Counted from the stretch's first letter, positions 25,221 through 34,897 are shown. The stretch: 36,042 nucleotides of DNA from Pseudomonas syringae (GCF_001698815.1 NZ_LGSI01000031.1:9100-45141), one strand, 5' to 3'. The notes: generated from the letters alone by a model not told the origin. Numbers and translations: made by a program.

Positions 25221-27167
25221 TTATTGAACGGCTTTACTCGGCGCCGTTGGGTCTGCCGGTAGAGTGAAAGTACGCAGGTCGATGGTCGGCGCATTGCTCG
25301 CGCCGCCCAGACGGTGATCGAGCACCAACAATTTGGTGTGGGCCAGGCCCTGGGTCAGCTGGGTCAGGTATTGCTCCAGCAGAAAGGCTTGCCCGGCCTT
25401 GGCGAAGCCCTGGCGCTCGGCACTGAAGCGCAAGTCCGCGCCTTGCGCCGTGGCCATGACTTCCCGGGCGTTCGCCGTGGCCTGATCGCGCGCAATGCTG
25501 GCGTTGAGCTGCGCCACGTTGGCCTTGTCACTGGCCGCGCCGCGCTCCCGGGAAATCAGCGCCTGGGCACTGATCTGAGCGGCTTGCACCGCGTGATAAG
25601 CATTGGCCGCGCCCGCTGGCGGATGGATGGCTTCCACCACCGTGGCGAGGATTTCCACGCCGCTGTCCAATTGCTTGAGATCGGCCTGCACCGCTTTGCC
25701 AATGTCGTCGGCCAGACCGGCGCGTTGCTCGCCGAGCAGTTCGTCGAGGGTTCGCGAGGCAAAATCGTGCACCAGCACGCGGCTGGCGGTGCTGCGGATC
25801 AAGGTCGGCACATCGGCGGCGTTATAAGTCGCGGCCATGGCAGCTTGATCGGTCAGGCCGATGCGGTAGACGAAACGCACGTCCATGTTGACGATCTGAA
25901 AGCCCTGCTTGTCCCCGGCGCTGCTGGCGATCACCTGGGATTTCTCGTTGATGTGGCTGGCGTCCCACAAGCGATTGGCGGTCAGCGGCGGCGGGCCTTC
26001 GGCGGGGTCTTGCACCTGTTCGAGGGCGCTGGAATCCGAGACGCTGGTCGCCAATTCATGCACCACGCCGTTTTCCACCGCGATCACCCGCCCGAACGGC
26101 CAGGGTAATCCGCCATGCAAGCCAGGGCCAAAAACCTCCACCGGCTTGCCGAAACGCTCGTAGATGCCTCGGCCTTGCATGGGGATTTCGTGCACACCGC
26201 TCAGCAGCCAACCCAACGCCGCCACGACCGCCAGCACCGGAAGAAAGGCGCGACGCATGTAGGTGAACGCCCAGATCTGCCGCAGATCGATGCCGAAACG
26301 GTTGTGCAGTTCATGTTGCAGCGCCAGCAGCGGTTGCGGCGGCCAGCGCAGCAGACCGGCGACAAAACTGCTGGCGGTCAGACGCGGCTCGATGCGTACG
26401 TTGCGCGGGCTGAACAACGACAGCGCAGCGCGCAGCAGGAATTCGATGGCGACCAGCCCCGGCAGCAGACCGATCAACACCGCCAGTCGCGCCGGCCAGA
26501 CGCGGTCGGCACTGGAGAAGAACAGACACAGCGCGCCCACCAGCAACACCGCAATCGCCACGCGGGTCAGCTGCGCCAGTTGCCCGGCTTCAGGCCATTC
26601 GGCAGCAAGCTCGGAGCTGAACTGTCGCTCAAGCACCAGCAAGCCAAACGCCAGCAGCAGAATCGCGCCGCCCGCAAGGTTACCCAGCTGCGAGAGATTG
26701 CTGCCCGGCAGCGTCAGGTTCCAGATCAACTGGATGCTGATCAACGCCAGCAAAGCCCACGCGCCGAGCCATAACGTCGGCTTGCCAATCTGTGCGACCA
26801 GCGACGTCCCGCTGCCGCCGATACGCGCCAACAGTCGCTCATACCAGCCGGACTCTTCTGCCAGGTTTTGCTTGATGATTAGCGGCGCGATGCTGCCCAA
26901 GGCTCGCGCGCGCCACAAAGCGACGCCCTGCGCCGATTGCAACCCGCCAGCCAGCAGCAGCAAAGCTGCAGCGCCAGTGGTCAGCACTGCCGTCCACAAG
27001 GAGTTGGGCGAGAACAGATCAACGAACAACGACAACACCAACCCGGCGCCACCCAAACCAGCGGCCAGCCACGTCAGCCGCAAAAGCCGCGCCGCCTGCA
27101 CCGCCGCCCTCTGAAACCTCGGCAAGCCATCCAGCCTGTCGTGCTCAACATCCAGATCAACCCGCAT
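25221..27167 (-). CDS. Polytopic SPFH (HflK-like) protein, first of operon
   Basis: This 648-residue protein is much longer than ordinary HflK. The first ~300 residues contain several hydrophobic segments (about 38-58, 63-85, 130-152, 163-180, 200-220, 225-245), followed by a further helix at about 310-330. The SPFH domain then starts near SGVHEIPMQGRGIYERFGKP and runs to about residue 540, with an Ala/Gln-rich helical tail. The ATG at 27167 has GGGG five bases upstream; a GTG at 27170 is the alternative. It leads the operon of three SPFH genes and the HmtA-like ATPase, with only 11 bp to the next gene. A Zur-like palindrome is 69 bp upstream of its start. Function unknown; a membrane scaffold for the pump is my inference. 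Confidence 0.83.
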   Translation of the reverse strand: MRVDLDVEHDRLDGLPRFQRAAVQAARLLRLTWLAAGLGGAGLVLSLFVDLFSPNSLWTAVLTTGAAALLLLAGGLQSAQGVALWRARALGSIAPLIIKQNLAEESGWYERLLARIGGSGTSLVAQIGKPTLWLGAWALLALISIQLIWNLTLPGSNLSQLGNLAGGAILLLAFGLLVLERQFSSELAAEWPEAGQLAQLTRVAIAVLLVGALCLFFSSADRVWPARLAVLIGLLPGLVAIEFLLRAALSLFSPRNVRIEPRLTASSFVAGLLRWPPQPLLALQHELHNRFGIDLRQIWAFTYMRRAFLPVLAVVAALGWLLSGVHEIPMQGRGIYERFGKPVEVFGPGLHGGLPWPFGRVIAVENGVVHELATSVSDSSALEQVQDPAEGPPPLTANRLWDASHINEKSQVIASSAGDKQGFQIVNMDVRFVYRIGLTDQAAMAATYNAADVPTLIRSTASRVLVHDFASRTLDELLGEQRAGLADDIGKAVQADLKQLDSGVEILATVVEAIHPPAGAANAYHAVQAAQISAQALISRERGAASDKANVAQLNASIARDQATANAREVMATAQGADLRFSAERQGFAKAGQAFLLEQYLTQLTQGLAHTKLLVLDHRLGGASNAPTIDLRTFTLPADPTAPSKAVQ

Positions 27168-27404
27168 CACTACCCCAAAACTTACTGAATGTTGCTGTCA
27201 TGGATTCGCTGCACCAAAAGCGGCTGTGCAGGAGCGTTACGATATAACAGAAATGGTGAAATTTTTGTTCGGCTTTGAATTGATCAACAAGAGCAGTCGC
27301 AATAACTACCAGAATGTTCCTACAAAATATTCGGCCTGATACCTACTTACACGCCAGGCGTCTACACGCAAAGTTCTGCCTTTCCCCAGGCCAAGGACTT
27401 GCCC
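27168..27404. other. Divergent region, SPFH operon / vgrG
   Basis: This 237-bp gap between the first SPFH gene and vgrG contains the Zur-like palindrome and, at 27393-27397, the vgrG ribosome binding site. It also marks the boundary between conserved zinc-related genes and the T6SS island. No tRNA, integrase or direct repeat marks the junction within this gap. Confidence 0.5.
27236..27248. promoter_or_regulatory. Putative Zur-like box upstream of SPFH/ATPase operon
   Basis: GTTACGATATAAC matches the Zur core GTTATANTATAAC at 10 of 12 defined positions, with intact outer arms GTTA/TAAC. It lies 69 bp upstream of the first SPFH start, and on the minus strand TTATAT inside it could be the -10 element. 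It is weaker than the two boxes at 15007 and 16513. Confidence 0.5.
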
Positions 27405-29444
27405 ATGCCCACCCCCGCCAATCAAGCCACTTTCACGCTGGATATCGCGGGGGTTGAGCATCGGCTTCGCGTCCTGAGTTTCACTGCCAAAGAGGCCGTC
27501 AGCCGGCCTTTCAGCGTGCGTATCGAACTGGTCAGCGAACGGGCCAATCTTGCGCTCGAAGACGTGCTGCATCGTCAGGCCTTTCTGGCCTTTGACGCGT
27601 TGGGTAACGGGCTGCACGGGCAGATCGGCGAAATCGCCCAGGGCGATTCCGGCAAGCGTTTTACCCACTATTTCATCCGGCTGGTGCCGAACCTGCTACG
27701 CCTGGAACATCGGCACAATCACCGGATCTTCCAGAATAAGAGCGTGCCGGAGATCATCGCCCTGGTGCTCAAGGACCATGGCATTCTCGCCGATGAGTTC
27801 GCGTTCCGTCTGAGCAGCAAAAGCTGCCCGCCACGCGACTACTGCACCCAGTACCACGAAACCGACCTGCATTTCCTACGTCGCCTGTGTGAAGAAGAGG
27901 GCTTGTCCTTCCACTTTGAGCACAGCCGCGACCGGCACCTGCTGATCTTCGCCGACGACCCTGTCGCACTGCCCAAAGTGAAAAATCCTACGGCCTACCT
28001 GCAAGGCAACGGACTGGTGGCCGAAGCGCCGGTGATCAACGCGTTCAGCGTGCGCCTCGCCACCCGCACCGGCAAAGTCAGTCGCCAGACCTATGATTTC
28101 GAACAACCCGGGATCGACATGCACGCCAGTGCGAAGCTGACGGACGGGCGTGTGGACCTGGAGGATTACCGCTATCCGGCGCCCTTCAATGACCGCCAGA
28201 TCGGCGCGCGCCAGGCGCAAACCGTACTGGAACGGCATCGCAGCGACTATCAACTGGCCAGCGGCAAAAGCAATCAACCGGCGCTGCTCAGCGGCCATCT
28301 GCTGACCCTCGCCGAACATCCCCGCGACGACTGGAATGCCCAGTGGCTGCTGACCGCCATTGTCCATGAAGGCAAACAGCCGCAGGTGCTGGAAGAATAC
28401 AGCGACCGCGCCGCGCAGCCCGGCGAGTTCAGCCAGGGCTACCAAAACCGCTTCGAAGCGATCCCCGGCCTGACGCCCTTTCGCCCGCCACTCAAACACC
28501 CCAAGCCGCGCATCCTTGGCAGCCAGCACGCCATCGTCAGCGGCCCGACCGGCGAAGAGATCCATTGCGATGAATATGGTCGGGTCAAGGTCAAGTTCTA
28601 CTGGGACCGCGAAGGCGTTCAAAACGAACACGCCAGCTGCTGGCTGCGGGTCGCCACCGGCTGGGCGCATGATCAATACGGCACGGCAATGATTCCTCGG
28701 GTCGGCATGGAAGTGGTGGTTGGCTATTTCGAGGCCGATCCCGACCAGCCTTACGTGCAGGCCTGCCTGCCCAACGCCAGCACCCGCGTGCCGCTGGATC
28801 TGCCCGCGCAGAAAACCCAGACCCTGCTCAAGACCCACAGCAGCCCCGGCGGCGGTGGTTATAACGAACTGCGCATCGAGGACCGCCAGGGCCAGGAAGA
28901 AATCGCCATCCGCGCCCAACGCGACTGGAAAGAGCATGTCCTCAACGACCAGTCGATCCAGGTCGACAACCAGCGCAGCGTCCTCGTCACCGGGCTGTCC
29001 AGTCATGAACTGCAAGGCGAAGAACATCACCTGACCCTCGGACCGCGCAAGACGCAGGTGCTAGCGGATGATTCCCTGACGGTGGTGGGCAATCAGCACA
29101 TCAGCGCGGCGAATCATCTGGTCAGCGCCGCACTGGAAGTCCACTTGGCTGCCGGGGAGCACATGGTCATCGACGCGACCCTCACCACCACGATCAAGGC
29201 GGGCGGGCACTGGATATCCATCACACCTGCAGGAATTTTCACCAGCGTGCCAATCCTGCTGGGTGGCGTGCCAATGCCGGGGATGCCTGCGGTGCCGGGC
29301 TTGCCCGCGCCGTTATCGAAATCAACAGCAGAACCCGCCCTTTCAAACAGCCCGCCGCTGGTACCTCACAAACAGGTTGAAGCGATAGAACAAGGTGCTT
29401 TGTTCTGTCCGAAATGCGCCGAAAATAACAAGGAAGTCTTATGA
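27405..29444 (+). CDS. vgrG: Type VI secretion tip protein VgrG
   Basis: This 679-residue spike protein punctures target cells and carries effectors. The gp27-like region spans about 1-370 (TFTLDIAGVEHRLRVLSF, FLRRLCEEEGLSFHFEH) and the gp5 OB-fold/needle about 375-600 (VSGPTGEEIHCDEYGRVKVKFYWDR, SCWLRVATGWA, GMEVVVGYFEADPDQP). A Pro/Gly-rich segment (about 615-640) leads to a C-terminal C668-P-K-C671 pair. I choose the ATG at 27405 because AAGGA lies seven bases upstream; an in-frame TTG at 27399 is too close to it. No hcp, baseplate or sheath genes are near, so this is an orphan VgrG module. It overlaps the next gene by 4 bp, which ties it to the adaptor and effector downstream. Confidence 0.95.
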   Translation: MPTPANQATFTLDIAGVEHRLRVLSFTAKEAVSRPFSVRIELVSERANLALEDVLHRQAFLAFDALGNGLHGQIGEIAQGDSGKRFTHYFIRLVPNLLRLEHRHNHRIFQNKSVPEIIALVLKDHGILADEFAFRLSSKSCPPRDYCTQYHETDLHFLRRLCEEEGLSFHFEHSRDRHLLIFADDPVALPKVKNPTAYLQGNGLVAEAPVINAFSVRLATRTGKVSRQTYDFEQPGIDMHASAKLTDGRVDLEDYRYPAPFNDRQIGARQAQTVLERHRSDYQLASGKSNQPALLSGHLLTLAEHPRDDWNAQWLLTAIVHEGKQPQVLEEYSDRAAQPGEFSQGYQNRFEAIPGLTPFRPPLKHPKPRILGSQHAIVSGPTGEEIHCDEYGRVKVKFYWDREGVQNEHASCWLRVATGWAHDQYGTAMIPRVGMEVVVGYFEADPDQPYVQACLPNASTRVPLDLPAQKTQTLLKTHSSPGGGGYNELRIEDRQGQEEIAIRAQRDWKEHVLNDQSIQVDNQRSVLVTGLSSHELQGEEHHLTLGPRKTQVLADDSLTVVGNQHISAANHLVSAALEVHLAAGEHMVIDATLTTTIKAGGHWISITPAGIFTSVPILLGGVPMPGMPAVPGLPAPLSKSTAEPALSNSPPLVPHKQVEAIEQGALFCPKCAENNKEVL

Positions 29445-30319
29445 GCACACGATTGGCAAGCCAGGCCCAGTATTTACCCAATGATCTGCCATGGGGCCAA
29501 ACCGTTGGGTTGTTACTTGATGCGCTTCAAGTAGAAGACCTGATCAAGCGCCTCTATGAGTGGTCGGAAGCCCCCCACTTGGACCTCCTGTACCAGCGTA
29601 CGCAATGGGCAGGAATCAGCCGACTTTCGCCCTGTCTGGTACATATCACTCACCCTGAACATCCGGCTCTGCTGCAGTTTCTGGCCAACACCCGCAATCA
29701 GTGGGGCTATCTGTTATTCAGCGATGGCCCCTGGACGGAGCTACTGGACCATATGCGCTGGTTGACCAGCATCCAGCCTGCGCAGCTGGATGAAATGTTC
29801 CTGCGCATTTCCGATCCCGTCGTCGCACATGCTCTGTTTGCGGCCGATCTGCACCCAAATGCACAGGTCTTTGGCCCTTGCTCCGAGATCGTCGTTGCCA
29901 ATACGCCGCTAGATGGCTGGCAGCAATACAAACGCCCTGGCGAAATGCCGCAGCCTCAGTACTACAAGCCTTATGTACCCAGCGCCGCGCAATGGACTGC
30001 GTTGCAGGCCGCCGCCTTTCACAAGTCAATCGGTGAGCTGTATCTACATATGCAGCACTTCTTTCCTGACTACAAAGCGGATCTGCAACCCGCCCAGCGC
30101 TTGGCGCACCTTCATGAACTGGCCAACTCCGCTATCGAACAAGGCTTTGAAGATGATCGAGAGATCTGGCTGTACGCCAATGTTTACGGTTTTTTAGGCG
30201 AGCAAAACGTCAATTCGCACGCGGATATTGTTGAGCTGTTGACCGTTGAATCCGAGCTGACGTCTTTCCAGCGGATTGACCGTGCCAGCGAACTAGCCGC
30301 GCAGAGGAGCACGCAATGA
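29441..30319 (+). CDS. DUF4123 T6SS effector adaptor (Tap-like)
   Basis: This 292-residue cytoplasmic protein has the DUF4123 pattern (LLLDALQVEDLIKRLYEW, LLYQRTQWAGISRLSPCLV, QWGYLLFSDGPWTELLDHMRWLT, then LRISDPVVAHAL). DUF4123 proteins act as chaperones that load a specific effector onto the cognate VgrG. Its position exactly between VgrG and the large effector, with 4-bp ATGA overlaps on both sides, is the classic arrangement and predicts that it pairs these two proteins. No oddities are seen; codon use resembles its neighbours. Confidence 0.9.
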   Translation: MSTRLASQAQYLPNDLPWGQTVGLLLDALQVEDLIKRLYEWSEAPHLDLLYQRTQWAGISRLSPCLVHITHPEHPALLQFLANTRNQWGYLLFSDGPWTELLDHMRWLTSIQPAQLDEMFLRISDPVVAHALFAADLHPNAQVFGPCSEIVVANTPLDGWQQYKRPGEMPQPQYYKPYVPSAAQWTALQAAAFHKSIGELYLHMQHFFPDYKADLQPAQRLAHLHELANSAIEQGFEDDREIWLYANVYGFLGEQNVNSHADIVELLTVESELTSFQRIDRASELAAQRSTQ

Positions 30320-33300
30320 GCGCCGCCAACGATTCACCTCGCGGCCACCTGGCCAACCTGAAGGGCAAGGCCCGCCCTGCCAAACCGCTGGATGCCGGTG
30401 GCACCTGTCCGCTGATGAAACGTACCGTCCAGCTCCTGCCGCTACGCTATGGACTTGTGGAAAACCTGCAACCCAGCCGCGACATTCCGATGCCCCATGA
30501 GCTGCAAAGCCGAAAAATGGGCTTGCGCCTGCTGCGTGATGGCTATCTATACATCGTCGACAAGGCCAGCGGTTACCTGCACGAATACCGTGTCGAGCAA
30601 GGATCGATAAGCAAATTGCTCTGGAAAGGTCCACAAGTCAGCGCCGACACTCGCTCCAGCGCCATTGGCGAACCAGATCTGGTTTTCCCCCGGCACAGCG
30701 CGCTGCACGTGGCATATTCCGAATTTCAATGGACGGCCTACAAATGCTCGCAGGTGATCGGTCAACCGCCCGAGCGTGAAAAATACATGCAGTACGTCAG
30801 CTTCGGCCAGATCGACTGCGAGAATGTTGGCGCGCACCTGCTGACGGAGAAACAGACCCAAAACTGGCTGGCAGAAACGGCGGAAACCACTGAAGCAAAG
30901 GATCTACCCGAAGGCGCCGCCCCGGAGGAAAACACCGCCTATCACTGGGAACATAAACCGCTATTTCGCAAAACCTCGATCGAGGAGCTGACGAGTCAGG
31001 TCAACGGCGCACATAAACACGACTTTCTGTTTCTGGTGGTACGCGACGATATCGGCGTCATGCTCGATCTGGCTGCGGCGCAACTTAAGGTCGCCGACTG
31101 GATTGGGCGCTGGAGCAATGATGAGGACACCCAGCGCAAATACCTGACCGGGGCCTACATCCAGTCGATGTATCAGGTCACCCAGAAACGCCTTGATCAA
31201 CTGGCGTCTAAAGACAAACGCTACCAGGCGCTGCTTGACGACACCAACGAGGATCAACGGGAAAAGGTCCTCGAGTATCTGCGCGTCAAGCGCGACTATC
31301 GTGGCCCTGCCATTTTCGGCGACGAGCAGAGTTGGCGCGATCAGGCGCAACATAATCCACTGGCCAAGGCGACGGTGGACATGCGCGACGCCTTGGGTCC
31401 GCAGCTTTTCGATAAACACAGCCCCGCCATCACCGACCTTGAGTTGGCGACCTGGTATGCGCTGAGCGGTAAGGAAGTCGGCGAGCGAGGCATCCATCAA
31501 CTGGTTCATCGCGAACCCATGGAAGCTTTTGCGCTCAAGCACCAGAAGCTTCTGAGTCATTGGCGCGGTCAACTTAAAAGCATCCGCGCCGACCGGCTGA
31601 AGATGATTATCGAAGGCCATTTCCATCGCGCCGCGTGGTACTACGACTTTCGACAAGACGAGCAGATTCAACACCGGTTGGAGCGCGAGTTCAATTGCGT
31701 GGCGGCCATCTGTGACGATCAACAAGCTACCGAACAACTCCAGGCGTATCTGGAGAAAAACCCGTTAGTGCAGGTGCCTGGCCTGGACACCCTGAATCTG
31801 GCTGACCAGGCGGACCTGCGCAAGAAACTTGCCGACCTCAGCGACTTCAGCATCAAGCTCGCCGACGCCCCCGGCGTAGTGCGCGACATGGATGCACTGG
31901 CGAACCAGTTCAATAGCCTGATGCGCCAGAGCCTGCCCAACTACGACAACCTGAATACCCGCTTTAGTGGTTTGAACAGTTTGCTGGGCAGTGCTTATGA
32001 TCCGGCGCGGCAGTTGCGGGTGGCCCATGAACTGGATCTGGTTCGGCGAGATTTCGCCAGTGGCGTGCAAATAGATCCCAATAATTTCATTCGCAATATA
32101 GGTCCGGCTGCGCGACTGCGCTTGCTCAGTGCTTATGCCTCCAGCGGTTTGCAATTGCGTATCGCCTCAGCCGCCGAATATGAACTGTTCAACCGCGACC
32201 GCAACGCAGCCCTTGCCCTGCGTGACGACCTCAAGGCGCTTTATAAGGAGCGTCGTGAAAAGCTCAGAGGACAGACGACCGATGCCGATCCGATTGGTTC
32301 TCGAAAACGGCTGAATGAGAATATCAACCTCGTCAAATATCAACTGGGCCCCATAGAAGAGCGCCTCAGTCTGGCGCTGACACCCGGCGGCGGTGCGGGC
32401 CAGTTTGGCTTGGTGCTGGGCAATATGGACCCGCAACTCAATGAGGAAATGCGCCGCACGGTGAACGACTACCGCAGCACCGGGACATTCAAGGGACCGA
32501 TGCGCGGAGTGATGCAATCCAAAGGTGATCAAATCGCGGTGGTGTTGTTTTACTTTCAGGCGATGAAGTTTTTCGATGTGGCGTCGAAGATCCTTTCGAA
32601 AGAGGATCGTGGATGGAAAGACGTATTCGATATCGGCGAGTCTTTTATCACGACCTTGTCTGCTGGCTTTGCAGCAGCTCAGGGCTTATCCATCAATGTT
32701 CTGCGAGCGCATATCGATCAGATGGAAAGTGCGGGTGGCAAGCTCAATACCATGAATCAGCTGGGTAAGTGGTCTGCGTTCACTGGACTGGGCACATTTT
32801 TCTTTGGCTTTCTTGCAGGAGCGATTGATCTAGGCAAACACACCAAGCAATGGGCTGATGCGTTAGCAGAAGGCGACGGCAAGAAGATGGCAGCAAGTTC
32901 TGTGCAAATAAGTGGAGATTCCGTCCTCGTGGGCACCCATGTCTGGGCATTCAGGCATACGTACTCAATTACTAAGGAAATAATGCGTATGCCGGCGCAT
33001 ATGCGCGCTCTTGCCTGGGCTGAGCGCAGCGTCCAGCTGGTCGGTATCGCGACCAGGGCCAACTTGATTGGAATCGCGGCAACTGGTCTGCAATTGATGG
33101 GTGAAGCACTCTTCAACTATTTCAATCTCGATGCGTTGAACAAATGGGTATTGCACAGCGCATGGGGCCAGCAGTCGCTCGGCCTAAGCCTGGATGAGGA
33201 TTGGAGCAAGCTAGCCTCCATCGTCCAGCAACCCGTTTGCCAACTGGTCCGTACCGAGCACAGCACCGAATTGCGGCTGACCTTCCCCGGCATACGCAGC

Positions 33301-33723
33301 GGCGAAATGGAACACCGAAAAGTCTGGATTGAGGCACTCCAGCGGCAGAGGGACTACAACGCGCCTTACGGGTCGCAAAATCCTGTGCATTGGGCGGTGT
33401 GCAGCGAAGCCCTGGCAGGGCAGCTCAAACGAGTAGGCCCGACGGAGGGTGCCTTGGTACTCAGCCTCGATCTGCGCCCACTGATTTCCGATCATTTTGG
33501 CCTCGCGATAGCAGTCAGTTATGACCTGGAAGAGCATCGCGATATAAACCACCGGTCAACTTTCCACGTCCTGGACCTGCACCGCCAACAGGTTGAAGGT
33601 CGCTGGCGCGAGCGCAAGGGCGTCTTCGCTTACAAAGCGGAGACGGAGGAGTCAATGCAACTAACGGCTACGCCACCCCGGCTTCTGCGCGAAGTGGATC
33701 TGGGAGCATCTGATGATAAATAA
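30316..33723 (+). CDS. VasX-like T6SS effector (BTH_I2691 family)
   Basis: This 1,135-residue protein belongs to the VasX N-terminal-domain family of T6SS effectors. The N-terminus (about 25-190: CPLMKRTVQLLPLRYGLVEN, MGLRLLRDGYLYIVD) is the VasX_N region. A long helical middle follows, with hydrophobic helices near residues 735-760, 817-838 (FTGLGTFFFGFLAGAIDLG) and 905-935 (LIGIAATGLQLMGEALFNYF). Membrane-inserting helices in the C-terminal half agree with the pore-forming, colicin-like action reported for VasX, though here that is inference. It is coupled to DUF4123 upstream (4 bp) and the immunity candidate downstream (11-bp overlap). No PAAR domain or recognisable enzymatic motif is seen. 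Confidence 0.88.
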   Translation: MSAANDSPRGHLANLKGKARPAKPLDAGGTCPLMKRTVQLLPLRYGLVENLQPSRDIPMPHELQSRKMGLRLLRDGYLYIVDKASGYLHEYRVEQGSISKLLWKGPQVSADTRSSAIGEPDLVFPRHSALHVAYSEFQWTAYKCSQVIGQPPEREKYMQYVSFGQIDCENVGAHLLTEKQTQNWLAETAETTEAKDLPEGAAPEENTAYHWEHKPLFRKTSIEELTSQVNGAHKHDFLFLVVRDDIGVMLDLAAAQLKVADWIGRWSNDEDTQRKYLTGAYIQSMYQVTQKRLDQLASKDKRYQALLDDTNEDQREKVLEYLRVKRDYRGPAIFGDEQSWRDQAQHNPLAKATVDMRDALGPQLFDKHSPAITDLELATWYALSGKEVGERGIHQLVHREPMEAFALKHQKLLSHWRGQLKSIRADRLKMIIEGHFHRAAWYYDFRQDEQIQHRLEREFNCVAAICDDQQATEQLQAYLEKNPLVQVPGLDTLNLADQADLRKKLADLSDFSIKLADAPGVVRDMDALANQFNSLMRQSLPNYDNLNTRFSGLNSLLGSAYDPARQLRVAHELDLVRRDFASGVQIDPNNFIRNIGPAARLRLLSAYASSGLQLRIASAAEYELFNRDRNAALALRDDLKALYKERREKLRGQTTDADPIGSRKRLNENINLVKYQLGPIEERLSLALTPGGGAGQFGLVLGNMDPQLNEEMRRTVNDYRSTGTFKGPMRGVMQSKGDQIAVVLFYFQAMKFFDVASKILSKEDRGWKDVFDIGESFITTLSAGFAAAQGLSINVLRAHIDQMESAGGKLNTMNQLGKWSAFTGLGTFFFGFLAGAIDLGKHTKQWADALAEGDGKKMAASSVQISGDSVLVGTHVWAFRHTYSITKEIMRMPAHMRALAWAERSVQLVGIATRANLIGIAATGLQLMGEALFNYFNLDALNKWVLHSAWGQQSLGLSLDEDWSKLASIVQQPVCQLVRTEHSTELRLTFPGIRSGEMEHRKVWIEALQRQRDYNAPYGSQNPVHWAVCSEALAGQLKRVGPTEGALVLSLDLRPLISDHFGLAIAVSYDLEEHRDINHRSTFHVLDLHRQQVEGRWRERKGVFAYKAETEESMQLTATPPRLLREVDLGASDDK

Positions 33724-34897
33724 ACTATTCAAACGCAAAGCCGAAACTGCGCCGCCTTCAGCGGCGCAGGAAGGTCAAACCCCCAAAGCAGGAGAAGTGC
33801 GCAAGACCGGTTCGGAAGAAATCCTATATCTTGCGCCTTTACCGGTCTATACCGGCCAGCAACCGGTGAGCATGCAAGGTTTTCCGGAAGTTAATGACGT
33901 CTTCCTGCAAGTGGGCGGAAGTAATATAGGGATGGTGTGGCAAGGAAAAATGCTGGCGTGGGTTATTTGGTTATCAATTTTTTATATACTTATCTCCCCC
34001 TTTATTATCGCGACGTTTCTATATGCCTTCACACCCGAAGGAACAAACAACACATTTTCCAACGACCTCGGTCTATCATTCCTTTTTTTTGGTGGGACCG
34101 GTGTACCAGGTTGTGCATTTCTTATAGGTAACTGCATCCAGATACTGGTTTCACAAACCCGCGAGCAAGCACGTCAATACCCCCTGCGCTTCAATCGCCA
34201 ACGCCGGGAAGTCTGTTTCGTTGACAGCAAAACCCATGAAATCCTGATCGTGCCCTGGGAAAAGGTCACCGCCTGGATTTCTCAGGGCCAGATGGTGACC
34301 CAATACAACGCAACGACTTTCTATACCTTCGGCATGGCATTGGAAAATGAGGAGAAAGGTACGGTGCAGCCGATTCTGTTCGACAAACCCAGCCAGGCCC
34401 ATGCCATCGGTACCTGGGAGGCTATTCGGCTGTATATGGAACAGGGTGTTCCGACGGATAAGACCGGTGCATGGCTAAGACTTTTGCTAGGCCGCGAACT
34501 GACTGAATACGAGTTACGACCTTATGAAGGGTTGCATACCTGGGAAGTCGAAAAACTGATGAAAGAAGAAGACGGTGGTTTGCACAGTTGCTTCAGTGAC
34601 GAACGCCGTGCAGAAATCGGGCTATCTCCGCGCTCACGCTGGCCGCTGCGCCGTTGGTATATCTGGCGGGTACTAAGCTTCTGGAAAATGCCCTACATGA
34701 TCGCCGAGTGGGGCCATAAAGCAGGTACACCCGCGATGCCCGAACGTGTTCAACAATGGTCGCAACCCATCCCACCCGATCAATGGGCCAAACCCAGCCC
34801 CGCCCTGCAAAAAGCCACACAACTTGTGCAGCACGCCATGGACAAGAAGAAGATGAACTTCATCGACGCCTGCAAGTTGATTGAGCGTAAGGCTTGA
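33713..34897 (+). CDS. DUF6708-type membrane protein, immunity candidate (copy 1)
   Basis: This 394-residue inner-membrane protein has two hydrophobic segments (about 83-107 and 121-147) separated by a short loop with TNNTFSNDL. A long soluble domain follows (QTREQARQYPLRFNRQRREV, LIVPWEKVTAWISQGQ, IWRVLSFWKMPYMIAEWGHK), which I recognise as DUF6708, often found near VasX-like effectors. It overlaps the effector gene by 11 bp and has GGGAG before its ATG. A membrane-located partner directly after a membrane-active effector suggests immunity, as TsiV2 is for VasX, but this is inferred from position. The DNA around the membrane segments is more AT-rich than the flanks. Confidence 0.82.
   Translation: MINKLFKRKAETAPPSAAQEGQTPKAGEVRKTGSEEILYLAPLPVYTGQQPVSMQGFPEVNDVFLQVGGSNIGMVWQGKMLAWVIWLSIFYILISPFIIATFLYAFTPEGTNNTFSNDLGLSFLFFGGTGVPGCAFLIGNCIQILVSQTREQARQYPLRFNRQRREVCFVDSKTHEILIVPWEKVTAWISQGQMVTQYNATTFYTFGMALENEEKGTVQPILFDKPSQAHAIGTWEAIRLYMEQGVPTDKTGAWLRLLLGRELTEYELRPYEGLHTWEVEKLMKEEDGGLHSCFSDERRAEIGLSPRSRWPLRRWYIWRVLSFWKMPYMIAEWGHKAGTPAMPERVQQWSQPIPPDQWAKPSPALQKATQLVQHAMDKKKMNFIDACKLIERKA

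Noticed and set aside
27168..27404. Attachment site or tRNA at the T6SS island edge
   Set aside because: No tRNA, integrase or direct repeat is visible at this junction.
27876..29030. 384-codon minus-strand frame opposite vgrG
   Set aside because: Antisense shadow of VgrG with no domain or ribosome binding site.
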